DNA of 64,000 nt from G965202665 sp965243835 (GCA_965243835.1 OZ251578.1:2294001-2358000); one strand, 5' to 3'; positions 52,607 to 61,865 are shown, counted from the stretch's first letter. The notes: a model not told the origin generated them from the letters alone. A program made the numbers and translations.

Positions 52607-54461
52607 TTCCTGACCACCAAATCAATACTCAAGACCCCCTCCCCCACCCGAAGAGGTTTCTTCAGGTTTACCCTGAATCGACCAGAATTAGTTGTTTCTA
52701 TTTCATAAGGATCTGATTGTTGCGTTCCGGAACTGTCTTCAATTTCGAAAAACTTGTTGGCGAGTAATTGATCACACGTTGCATCCGAACCGGTTTCCCG
52801 CAACACGCGTACACCCAATTTAGGATGAGAATGATCAGCTATGTAGCAATCAAAACCGATGATTTTACCGTCTTCTATTATTTCCCGTGCCGACAACGGC
52901 ACCGCCGCGGGCCTGCCCTTCTTAGGTCGCCCGGGCGGTACATCAGGCTTATTTTTAGGATTCCGTTCTGGTTTTACCCCGCTAGGTTCACCCCGATTAA
53001 TTTCTGTATGACCACCGCCCTCCCCTGGGTCAACAACAGGTTTGGGAGTACGAGCAGGGGAACGAAGCCCCTCCGCTTTGACAACAGTTCCCGATGTGAA
53101 ATCGGCAAAACCCTCTGGAATAAAGGGTTTGCCTTCCATTTTCCCGGCCTGTTCCTTTAATAACTCACTCACTTCCGCAAGCAAGCCTTCCAGGTTTTTC
53201 TTTTCTCTCCTATTCAAATTAGCCAGGTCGATATCCATATGATCGGGTCCTTCTGATGTTCTTATCAACTGATATAGGTCGTTTGGAGTATCTTGGGGGT
53301 TGGGTAGAACAACCGCATCAAATTGTCGATAACCGGCAAATTTGGAGGGTTCAAGACCGGGGGCTTCCCAGGTTATCCACATTCCTTCTCGAAAGATATT
53401 GACGCGGGTATTTCTTTCCCCACCTTCGAGTAGGCGAACTTTTATCATAGTACCCTTATTATGCTCTAGTTCAATACCCTCGCTTATAGTACGATAGGAG
53501 CGATAGGCAAGCCCTTCGGGAAACAGACAATTTTTTCTACGCGAAACCGCCCCGGAAGAATCCAAGAAAGACCCTATATTGTTACTATCGGCATGTATTC
53601 TTTTTCCAGCCAACCGGTTGTCAATCTTGACCGTCATTCTTTTATCAAGAATGGCAGGCAGAAAGTGCGAAGCGGACACCTTTAGAATTCTATCCGTTGC
53701 AATATCTGGATCATCCGGATCCTCGCCAAAAAAATTGAACCCCAAAATGGCCACCACCGCCCCCGTCTGATTTATGTGCTGAAACTGCCGGACAAGTAAC
53801 TTAGGCGGCTTTCTTAAATATTCAAAGCTACTGTCAAAGAGATCAGTTTGCGGCTTGCGTTGTTGCGCTAGAGTGCCTTTTGGGGAAAGCGGATTTTTCC
53901 TACCCCCCCCCCCATACGGGCAGCCAGTATCGCTCGGCCCGAACCCGTGAAACCGCCGCTCGTCTTGCCCCCGTAAACGACATATCGCAAGTCACTGGCC
54001 GCGAAGGCGGTAAGATGACCCAAGCCGACCGAACCGGCCCCTTCGTCTGATTTATCAGTATTTCCCTCGCTAAGCAACCTGTTCATATGATTGTCATCTA
54101 TGCCTTTGCCATTATCCCGGCAAAACAACACCGGGACTCGGTCGCCTGTTATAATTTCGTCTATTCGTTCGCATATTTTCATATCCTTTGGAGAAAGCTG
54201 ATTGTGTTGCTCGCGTTGCGAACGAGCCGAACGAAAGGCTCCTATATAATCTTTATGCGCGGGCAGGTCCGTGACGGGAACCTGGTCGATGGTAAACACC
54301 ACCTCCACCGAGTCTAGGCGACGGGCATCTAAGCAGTTTTGAAGCAACTCGCGTACCACGGGCTCAGCGTTCCCCCTGCTGTGAAAGCTGGTTTGGTTGC
54401 TGGCAAAACCATCGCTGGTTTGCTCGTCGGGGAAAATTAGCTTCTCAGCCAACTTTATCAT
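52603..54461 (-). CDS. GHKL-type ATPase (MORC/Hsp90-like) with a G11 switch
   Basis: The first ~195 residues (ATG at 54461 with AAAGG upstream; a GTG at 54491 is also possible) form a GHKL ATPase: VVRELLQNCLDARRLD, with the catalytic Glu and Asn; LFCRDNGKGIDDNHMNRLLS, the Asp-box; and AGSVGLGHLTAFAASDLR, the Gly-rich lid. As assembled the frame then meets a G11 tract and stops at 53868. The next frame is open from the tract without interruption (RKNPLSPKGTLAQQRKPQTD) through the 385-residue C-terminal part to 52603. With 12 or 9 G the product would be about 620 residues, with a KPERNPKNKPDVPPGRPKKG linker and a beta-rich C-terminus. GHKL ATPases drive conformational changes in Hsp90, MutL, MORC and several defence proteins. 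The next two genes overlap its stop, so their translation depends on the switch. Confidence 0.87.
53903..53913 (-). repeat. G11 tract, putative phase-variation switch in the GHKL ATPase
   Basis: Eleven C on the plus strand follow TTTTTCCTA. Read in the coding direction, ATG plus ten G is followed by TAGG. Eleven G sends the frame to a stop at 53868; twelve or nine would join the ATPase domain to the long open C-terminal frame. Confidence 0.75.
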
Positions 54462-54472
54462 CGCCTTTCTGT

Positions 54473-55771
54473 CTAGTCCGTGCAGTCGCAAACGGGAGTA
54501 CCGGTCGCTCCCGAATGCTGTCTGCGGAAATTACCGGCCCGTACTTGGGCGTACGATGGGGCGCCCACGCCCAAAAAACCAAACTTGGTAGTTCCCGGTC
54601 CGTCGCGACGGGGGGCTTCCCTCCTGTATTTGCGTTCTATGTTCTCCCACCATACTATATCAGAGGGGGTCCCGTCAACTCGTTGCGGATCGTCCATCCT
54701 GCTCAATCGTACCAGCTGGCTGGTCCCCTTCATAAAGCAGAATGTGCAGTTGCCCGCCTCTGCGGGCATCGATAGATCGAAGGGGGCGGTGCTCCAATAG
54801 GCTTCCACTTCCTGTTTGGTGAAACCGGAGTCGGCCAGGGGAAAATGCGGGTGCTCCCCTCCCGGCTGGGAGGCCGTACCGCATTGCCGACTGGACGCGC
54901 CTTCGGAGATGAACGTTCTATCCAAAACCCGGTTAACTCTCCGCATCTCGTCGGCCCGCAAACCTAGCAATGTAAGATGATCAATGGGAGGACGGCCCCA
55001 GAGACCGGCGCCTGATTGCCGCGGATTGGTGATCGGAACTGAGGTAAAATCATTCCACTTCTGCTCATCGCGAGCCGATGGATGACTGAGCATAAAATCG
55101 GTGCGACGCATAAAATCCATCTTCGGAGCCGTTCCTCCCCTCTTCTCATATTCACCAGCCGCATACTCCGATGACAGATAGGGCTCATCGCGATAGTGTC
55201 CTTGATGGGCGGGACCGCCGCTTCCGATGAACCATTCTTCAAGCAACTGATGAGAGGGTTGCAACTTCAACTTGTATGTGCAGGAACGTTGTCTCGGGTT
55301 GGGCAACATCTGCTGGAAGGAGAGCATCTCCTCAAAAACCTCTCCCCTCCAGCGGTAACCTTGCGGATGTTCTTCCACGGGCAACCGCCGCACCAGCCGA
55401 TAGGTGGGGCGCCGCCGGTAACCGTAGTAGGCCGCGTCCTCCACCGTGCAGAACTCGTACCACAGAACGGGGATGCCGTAATCCACTTCCAGCAGGCGGC
55501 TCACCCGATCCGCGAACCGGTAGGTGGCGGGATGCTCGGCGCTGGTGTTGGCGAACAGCGCCAGATCCCCCCGACCCGGGTCAAGCGTTCCGCTCTCGGC
55601 CAAAGCCACGGCGACCAAGGCCGACGATCGCCCCCCGGAGAATTTGACGATGTGCGGCATATCCGCATGGCGCGGATGCCGATATTTGACTTGGACGGCG
55701 CGGGGCATTTTCATACCCGGCATTGTAGGCATGCCAAAACCGCCGGCGAGGTATTTATCTGTTGCGGGCAT
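54473..55771 (-). CDS. PP-loop ATP-pyrophosphatase (PAPS reductase/DndC-like)
   Basis: Up to 432 residues (first ATG at 55771; internal ATGs at 55732 and close by are alternatives). The PP-loop is SGGRSSALVAVALAES; relatives read SGGKDS. It is followed by LALFANTSAEHPATYRFADR. Cysteine sites RSCTYKLKLQP and GNCTFCFMKGTSQ could bind an Fe-S cluster, as in DndC. The enzyme family adenylates a substrate for sulfur transfer or reduction. No cysteine desulfurase or DndB/D/E gene is present, so this is not a standard phosphorothioation operon. It is the first gene of a four-gene coupled unit. Confidence 0.85.
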   Translation of the reverse strand: MPATDKYLAGGFGMPTMPGMKMPRAVQVKYRHPRHADMPHIVKFSGGRSSALVAVALAESGTLDPGRGDLALFANTSAEHPATYRFADRVSRLLEVDYGIPVLWYEFCTVEDAAYYGYRRRPTYRLVRRLPVEEHPQGYRWRGEVFEEMLSFQQMLPNPRQRSCTYKLKLQPSHQLLEEWFIGSGGPAHQGHYRDEPYLSSEYAAGEYEKRGGTAPKMDFMRRTDFMLSHPSARDEQKWNDFTSVPITNPRQSGAGLWGRPPIDHLTLLGLRADEMRRVNRVLDRTFISEGASSRQCGTASQPGGEHPHFPLADSGFTKQEVEAYWSTAPFDLSMPAEAGNCTFCFMKGTSQLVRLSRMDDPQRVDGTPSDIVWWENIERKYRREAPRRDGPGTTKFGFLGVGAPSYAQVRAGNFRRQHSGATGTPVCDCTD

Positions 55772-55806
55772 TCAGCCGTTTCTGAAATCTTGTTTAACAA
55801 ATCTTA

Positions 55807-55836
55807 TTTATCGTTATAAAATATTACTATCGTCAA
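55807..55836 (-). promoter_or_regulatory. Possible promoter of the putative defence operon
   Basis: On the minus strand TTGACG and GATAAA are separated by 18 bases in an unusually AT-rich stretch just upstream of the PP-loop gene. The -35-like box overlaps the end of the preceding 65-residue ORF. Spacing suits a sigma-70-type promoter, but no transcription data exist. Confidence 0.4.
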
Positions 55837-56030
55837 TTCCAACGCCAGTTGCTACTGTCGATTGCTTGCGCGGCGAACAGGATGGCGTCCCGTTGCGGAT
55901 GGGAGGCGGGAACATCGGTGAAATCATCCGCCCCCTGCGCCGCCCCGCCGGTGAGCATCCCCATCCCCAGCGCCGCCGCCAGCAACGCCCCGGCCGCGCC
56001 CGCCATCCGGACTTTCCCGAGTCTCGTCAC
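55833..56030 (-). CDS. Secreted SLH-like stub of 65 residues
   Basis: Starts at a GTG overlapping the stop of the upstream SLH-propeller gene (GTGA), so it is translationally coupled. A signal peptide (MAGAAGALLAAALGMGMLTG) is followed by the opening of an SLH module (DDFTDVPASHPQRDAILFAA), and the protein ends 12 residues later at SSNWRWN. It may be a truncated gene whose remainder was lost when the AT-rich neighbour region arrived, or a real minimal exported peptide. Confidence 0.6.
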   Translation of the reverse strand: MTRLGKVRMAGAAGALLAAALGMGMLTGGAAQGADDFTDVPASHPQRDAILFAAQAIDSSNWRWN

Positions 56031-58357
56031 AGAATGATGATGGAGTAGATGTATCGCACCGGCTCCGGCGGACGGACGGCCGGTTCCAACGCGTAAACCT
56101 CCCCTGCCCATCCGATGAGGCGTTCCGCGGGGTCGTCCACCGCCTCCACCCACAATATCCCGTTGGACTTGTGGGCGATATTACGGCCGTCGGGCGACCA
56201 ATCAAACGGAACCGGCGTGTCCGACTCGTGGGCGAGAAGGCGCAACTCCGATCCGTCCGCCAGCGCCATCCACACCTGGTCCAATCCTTCCCGCACCCAG
56301 TAGGCGAGGGTTTTCCCGTCCGGAGCCCACTGGATTCTCTGCCGTTGTTGTTCCTCCCCGGACAGGAGGCGGGGGCGGGAGCCGTCGGCGTCCGCCGCCC
56401 ACAACTCGGTGCGCACATAGTCGTCGTTTTCGTCCCGCACCGTTACTGCGTAAGCGATGCTTTCCCCATCCGGAGACCACTCCCACCAGTCGGTGGTGGA
56501 CCTGTTGTTGACGGTCAACTGCGTCACCTCCCCAGCTCCGGCCGCCACCCACAACTCCCCGCCCGTCTCATAGGCGATGCTTTCCCCGCCCGGCGACCAC
56601 CCCCACAGCCCGGAGAAGTGCAAGCCGTCGGCCCACATAACCGGCTCCGACCCGTCCGTCCCGACCACGTACAACTGCTCCTTGAAAACCAAGTACAACT
56701 GCTCCCGGAACGGGACGCGCACGCTTCGTTTGTAAGCGATCCGCTCCCCGGACGGAGACCAGCCGAATCCGCTGAAACCGGCCGGGTTTTCATCCAGCAT
56801 GCGCGCCCCGGACCCGTCCGCCATGGCAACCCACAACCTATTTTCCTTCCAATGCCCGTCCCGGTCGCGAGCGGCCGTGGTGTAAGCGATCCGCTCCCCG
56901 TCCGGCGACCAGGTCCAGAAGTTATAGTAGTCGCCCGACAGAACATCGGTCAGCCGCCGCCGGCCGCTTCCGGCGGCCTCCGCCGTCCACAACTCATAAG
57001 GGAGCGAATCCCCCGTCGCAAAGGCGATATCCCCCACCGAACTCCATCCCCAAGACCGTCCGACGGTCAAGTCATCGGACAGCAGACGATGATAAGGGGC
57101 TTCAACTCCCGCCATCCACAACCCGCGCCCCGCCGGTTCGCCGCCCGCATCCCGCGCTATCGCCTCGTAAGCGATGCTTTCCCCGGTGGGCGACCATTCC
57201 CAGTTCCTACTCGACGAACAGTCCCCGCCCGGCAACAAGTGGTTGTTGACCCGACGGAGGTCGCCCCTGTCCAGCCCCGCCACCCACAACTCCACCCCCC
57301 TCGGATCACCGTCCTCGCCCCGTACTTCTTTTTCGTAGGCGATGTTTTCCCCATCGGGCGACCAAACCCAGAACACGCGGGAAGCGCAACTATCAAGGGG
57401 GACTTCACCAACCAAGCGGGGGGCGGATCCGTCCAGCCCCACCGCCCACAATTCCAACTCCGACCACCTTTCTTCTTCGTCGAATACCGCCGTCGAATAG
57501 GCAATGCGGGCCCCGTCCGGGGAACGCTCGAACTCCAAAATGTAAACCGGGTCCTCCACCAGCCGCACCGGGTTGGACCCGTCCGTCCCCGCCGCCCACA
57601 ATTGACGCCCGTATTCACCGTCCGCCCTCCGCGCCTCGCTTGTGTACAGGAGCAAATCCTCGGTCGCCGAGTGGGAACCGGGTTCCCCGCCGGGCGGCGA
57701 CGGCCCCGCGGGAAGGGTGTCGGCGCCTTCCCGCATAAACGCGGCCAGGTCCGCCCGGGTGGAACCGGATGAAAACACCCGTTGTAATACTTTGGCGATC
57801 TGGGGAGCAGTCACCGTTTGGTCGGGACGGAAAGTTCCATCCGGATAACCCTCGAACCATCCCTCCTCCGCCACGTTGACAATCTCGTCCCGGTAGTCGT
57901 GGTCATCGGGAACATCCGCAAAACCGGATGGCGATCCGACAGTTACCACTACGGACCCGTCAACTATCTCAACTAGAGCGGAAGTCTTGTCAACCAGAGG
58001 CAAGCCGATGCCCAGTAGGGCGCCCCAATAAACGAAATTGGCCAACCGCCCCCGGGTGGACCCGTCGGGAAACGCCCGCCGCACCACCGCCGCCAACTGA
58101 TGGTCGGGCACCTCCCGGTCGGGACGGAAAGTTCCGTCCGGATAACCCTGCAACCACCCCTGTTCGGCGGCGAACAGGATATCAAGCCGCCGCAGATGAT
58201 CATCGGCCACATCGGGAAACCGCGCCGCCGCCCGCGCCTCCCCACCCCCCAACCCCGCCATCAGCAAAACGGCTCCCAGCACCCCCCCGACGAGCGCCGC
58301 CCGCCGCACCGCTACCCTATCAGGAAAAGAAAACATCAGGCGACTCACCCCCCGCAT
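56027..58357 (-). CDS. Exported SLH plus WD40/TolB-like propeller protein 4
   Basis: 776 residues. A signal peptide (LVGGVLGAVLLMAGLGGGEA) is followed by SLH modules FPDVADDHLRRLDILFAAEQ with GWLQGYPDGTFRPDREVPDH, and FADVPDDHDYRDEIVNVAEE with GWFEGYPDGTFRPDQTVTA. About eleven propeller repeats follow (QLWAAGTDGSNPVRL, ELWAADADGSRPRLL, with WSPDGE.IAY between). The C-terminus is hydrophobic (RYIYSIIIL). It is the most diverged member of the family in the window. It may bind a surface ligand; no catalytic motif seen. Confidence 0.85.
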   Translation of the reverse strand: MRGVSRLMFSFPDRVAVRRAALVGGVLGAVLLMAGLGGGEARAAARFPDVADDHLRRLDILFAAEQGWLQGYPDGTFRPDREVPDHQLAAVVRRAFPDGSTRGRLANFVYWGALLGIGLPLVDKTSALVEIVDGSVVVTVGSPSGFADVPDDHDYRDEIVNVAEEGWFEGYPDGTFRPDQTVTAPQIAKVLQRVFSSGSTRADLAAFMREGADTLPAGPSPPGGEPGSHSATEDLLLYTSEARRADGEYGRQLWAAGTDGSNPVRLVEDPVYILEFERSPDGARIAYSTAVFDEEERWSELELWAVGLDGSAPRLVGEVPLDSCASRVFWVWSPDGENIAYEKEVRGEDGDPRGVELWVAGLDRGDLRRVNNHLLPGGDCSSSRNWEWSPTGESIAYEAIARDAGGEPAGRGLWMAGVEAPYHRLLSDDLTVGRSWGWSSVGDIAFATGDSLPYELWTAEAAGSGRRRLTDVLSGDYYNFWTWSPDGERIAYTTAARDRDGHWKENRLWVAMADGSGARMLDENPAGFSGFGWSPSGERIAYKRSVRVPFREQLYLVFKEQLYVVGTDGSEPVMWADGLHFSGLWGWSPGGESIAYETGGELWVAAGAGEVTQLTVNNRSTTDWWEWSPDGESIAYAVTVRDENDDYVRTELWAADADGSRPRLLSGEEQQRQRIQWAPDGKTLAYWVREGLDQVWMALADGSELRLLAHESDTPVPFDWSPDGRNIAHKSNGILWVEAVDDPAERLIGWAGEVYALEPAVRPPEPVRYIYSIIIL

Positions 58358-58416
58358 GCTAGCACATTGTAGGCTTGCATGGCTAAGATTATGGGCCCAT
58401 GAGGAGGAACAACACT

Positions 58417-60768
58417 ATGAGGATCACCAGGTCCCTATCCGCATCGGCGTTGGGCGCGGCGGTAGTCATCGTCGCTTTGGCTATGCCCGTTGGAGGGCAG
58501 GGCGAATCGGCCATTCCCGACCTCGACCCGGCAAAATGCACTAACGGCCCCTACGTTATCAGGGCATCCTCCAACCCCGGTCTGGTAGCGGACTGCCAAG
58601 CCTTGGTAGCCATCCGCAACCACTGGACCCGCCACCCCGACAATGCCGATCTGCCTCCCAAACACCCGTTGCGGACCTGGGGAACCGGCAACACCACCAA
58701 CATTACGGATTGGGCCAAAATCATAATTGAAGACAATCGTGTGCTAGATTTAGACTTAAATAGCCAAGGAATTGCACATACGATTCCTTCTGAAATAGGT
58801 CGATTGACGAGTTTAAATTATCTAAACCTGAGTTTCAATAACTTGCAAGGAAGTATACCGCCTGAAATTGGGAATCTAACCAGACTCATTACACTTTACT
58901 TGGATAGTAATTATTTAACTAGTACTATACCAACACAGCTCAGTAAGCTCACTCGATTACAAGAATTACACCTAAATTCAAATGAACTGACCGGTAACAT
59001 ACCATCCGAACTAAGCAATCTTCGTAATTTAGAGATATTGCGTCTCAACCAAAATAATCTAACAGGAAATATTCCAAGTGAGTTAGGTAGATTAACTAAC
59101 CTGGGGCTCCTTTTGGTTGGCGGTAATAAGTTCAGCGGAAAATTACCAGCAAGGCTAAACCGTCTCTTTCCTTTTGATGACGGATTAGAATTAGTATTAT
59201 ATGGAAAAACGATTAGAGATTTTGTCGCCTCCTATACAGAATGGGATGTATGGATTTGCGATATTGACGGACCACTTGACATTAATGAACAAACCGTTAT
59301 CAATACACTAAACACGCAGATCAAGCCTTACTTTCGATGGATATCTAGCGGAAGATATGTACCTACCTTTAATTTCCAGGGTACAGTTAATACTGATCAT
59401 GAAGATGATTGTGGGAATCAAGTATATCTTGAAGGCGAAATTATGGATCTCGCTATAATAATTGACAACGGATTATCAGACGGAGGGTTTGGTGGAACTA
59501 CCTACGGATTCGACTTTTTTGGTTTATCTTTGTATCCAGATGTTATCCTTGTGGGTGGAGCAACCATTATTCCACAAGAAGGCGGTAGTCAACCTAGAAT
59601 AAGTACTATTGCTCATGAAATGGGACATATACTTACATTTCCGCATTCTTATGGTGGACTTATCTATGAAGCCATTGACTTGCTCGATGAATATGATAAT
59701 CCGATGGATATAATGAGCGGCCCACCCTTTTCACTCAGCGTAGGAACAATCGCATTTAACCGATATGTAGCGGGATGGATAGATCCAGAAGATGTAAGAA
59801 TATATGACGAGGGTACGCATACCTATTCACTGAGTGCCTTGGGTAACGACGGCACGCAAATGCTAGTTATACGTGATGCAGATAATCATGCAATTTTCTA
59901 TACTTTAGGAGCGCGGGTTTCTGATAACTTCGACAGAAATATACCTAAAGAAGGAATAGAAGTTTATCGTATCGATCAGAACACTATTAGCAACTCCTGC
60001 TACATCCTTTGTTGGGGTCTTGATCGTAGAACGCAACCCTTTCCCGCAGGTACATCAACTAACTCTACCGAACATGTCTACGGGGTGGGCGATATATTCA
60101 CAATAGAGGGAACTCGTATAGAAGTAACTGAACGCGCGGGCAATAGTTTTACCGTACGGGTAGGAGAAGCGCAACCGACCTCTATGATACAGGAAGATGA
60201 ATGCACAACCTTTGCGGGCCGATTCTGCGACGAGGATGGGAGCGTCCACGAAACCAACATTGAGACCATCGCCGGTTGGGGCATAACCCTGGGATGCGGA
60301 GATAAACGATTCTGTCCGGACCAAACCATCACCCGCAGTCAGATGGCCGCCTTCTTGTACCGGGCCGTAACCCGGCAATCCGGGACGCCCGCTCCCGCAA
60401 CCCGAATCATTTTGAACGATGTGTCGGAAGATGCCTGGTATCGCGCCTTTGCGGACTGGGCGGTTTCCGCAGGGGTGATGCAAGTTTTCGATGGCCTGTT
60501 TGATCCGGGCGGAGTGGTTACCAGGGCGGATATGGCCGAGATGATGGCGGCCGCTTTCACCAACGTGGAACCAGCTGAAGCCCCGCAAGGCGTGTTCACC
60601 GATATGACCGGCCAGACAGACGATGTGATACGCGCCGCAGAAGGATTGCGAACCGCGCAGATCACCCTGGGATGTTCCGTTTCCCCCCTGCGCTACTGCC
60701 CCGACCAATCGGTCACCCGAGCGCAAATGGCCTCGTTCTTCGCCCGCGCCCTTGCCTCTGCCTCTTGA
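58417..60768 (+). CDS. Secreted LRR - zinc metalloprotease - SLH protein
   Basis: 783 residues from the ATG at 58417, chosen because AGGAGG lies 9 bases upstream. In order: signal peptide (LGAAVVIVALAMPVGG); a cap region (NPGLVADCQALVAIRNHW) like plant-type LRR N-terminal caps; five or six leucine-rich repeats (LNLSFNNLQGSIPPEIGNLT, LTGNIPSELSNLRNLEILRL). A peptidase domain follows with HEMGHILTFPH (HExxHxxxxxH zinc spacing) and YDNPMDIMSG, where Met may form a Met-turn. Two SLH-like modules end the protein (DVSEDAWYRAFADWAV; LRYCPDQSVTRAQMASFFAR). The LRR and protease part (about 58.73-60.19 kb) is AT-rich, while both ends match host GC, so the middle seems acquired and fitted between host secretion and anchoring ends. 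Confidence 0.85.
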   Translation: MRITRSLSASALGAAVVIVALAMPVGGQGESAIPDLDPAKCTNGPYVIRASSNPGLVADCQALVAIRNHWTRHPDNADLPPKHPLRTWGTGNTTNITDWAKIIIEDNRVLDLDLNSQGIAHTIPSEIGRLTSLNYLNLSFNNLQGSIPPEIGNLTRLITLYLDSNYLTSTIPTQLSKLTRLQELHLNSNELTGNIPSELSNLRNLEILRLNQNNLTGNIPSELGRLTNLGLLLVGGNKFSGKLPARLNRLFPFDDGLELVLYGKTIRDFVASYTEWDVWICDIDGPLDINEQTVINTLNTQIKPYFRWISSGRYVPTFNFQGTVNTDHEDDCGNQVYLEGEIMDLAIIIDNGLSDGGFGGTTYGFDFFGLSLYPDVILVGGATIIPQEGGSQPRISTIAHEMGHILTFPHSYGGLIYEAIDLLDEYDNPMDIMSGPPFSLSVGTIAFNRYVAGWIDPEDVRIYDEGTHTYSLSALGNDGTQMLVIRDADNHAIFYTLGARVSDNFDRNIPKEGIEVYRIDQNTISNSCYILCWGLDRRTQPFPAGTSTNSTEHVYGVGDIFTIEGTRIEVTERAGNSFTVRVGEAQPTSMIQEDECTTFAGRFCDEDGSVHETNIETIAGWGITLGCGDKRFCPDQTITRSQMAAFLYRAVTRQSGTPAPATRIILNDVSEDAWYRAFADWAVSAGVMQVFDGLFDPGGVVTRADMAEMMAAAFTNVEPAEAPQGVFTDMTGQTDDVIRAAEGLRTAQITLGCSVSPLRYCPDQSVTRAQMASFFARALASAS

Positions 60769-60812
60769 AGCCTCGGGTTTACCGGCTCTTCAGAACGGTC
60801 ACTGACGCAATA

Positions 60813-61808
60813 TCATCTCCCCGGAACCGGAGGAGGTAGCACCGTCGCGTCATCAGAACCATCATACACCGCACCCACTGACACATAATAATCTCGCAAG
60901 AAATTCGCATCGGTAACAAGCAAGGGCAAAGCAGAATCTATACCCACGCGCCCACCGGTTATAGAATTCCTCTCCTGAGCCGCCTGCTTCAGTTGAACCA
61001 CCAATTCATCATAGGGCATGTTCAATTGATTTTTTTCCTCTTCGTTACTTGCTAATCTATACTCATCAGCGACGGCGATTATTTCATCTCCCGATCGCTG
61101 AAGGAACCATAAATTCGTCGCTATACCCCGAACTTCAAACGCTTCTACTGCAACAGTATCCGGTACTCCAAGGAATAAAATTAATTCTTTACCTTCATAC
61201 GCTCGTGCGGTTCGAGACCTGGGGTCATTCAGCATTTGCAGTTCTTGTTCTTTAACTTTATCCCAATCTTCTATATCAATGTCAAATATAACTTCTCTAT
61301 GCATCGACACTGTCAGCTCAGATGGTCCTGTTCCAACTATATACTCTCGAATATCAATATCGGAAAAACAATGATAAGGCAAAGGCCAGAAAGCGAGACT
61401 ATATTCATCATAATTAGCCACTTTGAGAGGATATATATCACATCTAGTGGTATTGAATTTTACCACCCCTCGTACAATTAAATGGACCGAAGCAGTTACG
61501 ACATCCCGGTCGAGAAGAATCTCGGTAAAGGTTGGCAAACCTCGCATTGTCCATAACGGAAAAGAACCGCCCACCGACAAGGTTTTAGGTTTATTTAAGG
61601 ATACGGGAGCGCAAGGATCCGTGTCCGATCCTTCCTTTTTTGTACACGGCGGAACCTTCTCCTCCAAGTACGATGCCTCAGGCCTAATAACGACCGAATC
61701 CTCAGTGGCGTTGCCGACCGTTGCCAGATCGGATCTGTCCCCGCACCCGCCTACGAGCAACAGTCCGATAGCGACCATCCCTGCAATACAACCTTTTCCC
61801 TTAAGCAT
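60813..61808 (-). CDS. Putative lipoprotein of unknown function
   Basis: 331 residues. A lipoprotein signal (IAGMVAIGLLLVGGCGDRSD) has an LVGGC lipobox. The mature part is beta-rich with an internal KVKEQELQMLNDPRSRTARA stretch and FEVRGIATNLWFLQRSG. It is moderately AT-rich and convergent with the LRR protease gene across 44 bases, so both could belong to one acquired block. No family recognised. Confidence 0.75.
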   Translation of the reverse strand: MLKGKGCIAGMVAIGLLLVGGCGDRSDLATVGNATEDSVVIRPEASYLEEKVPPCTKKEGSDTDPCAPVSLNKPKTLSVGGSFPLWTMRGLPTFTEILLDRDVVTASVHLIVRGVVKFNTTRCDIYPLKVANYDEYSLAFWPLPYHCFSDIDIREYIVGTGPSELTVSMHREVIFDIDIEDWDKVKEQELQMLNDPRSRTARAYEGKELILFLGVPDTVAVEAFEVRGIATNLWFLQRSGDEIIAVADEYRLASNEEEKNQLNMPYDELVVQLKQAAQERNSITGGRVGIDSALPLLVTDANFLRDYYVSVGAVYDGSDDATVLPPPVPGR

Positions 61809-61865
61809 GCCCCTGCTCTTCCCTGGACTGATAACCGAACCGCGCGCCCAAACCGCCGTACAAGG

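Noticed and set aside
50991..55771. Standard Dnd/Ssp phosphorothioation operon
   Set aside because: Only a PP-loop enzyme resembles DndC; no cysteine desulfurase, DndB, DndD, DndE or Ssp partners are present in the window.
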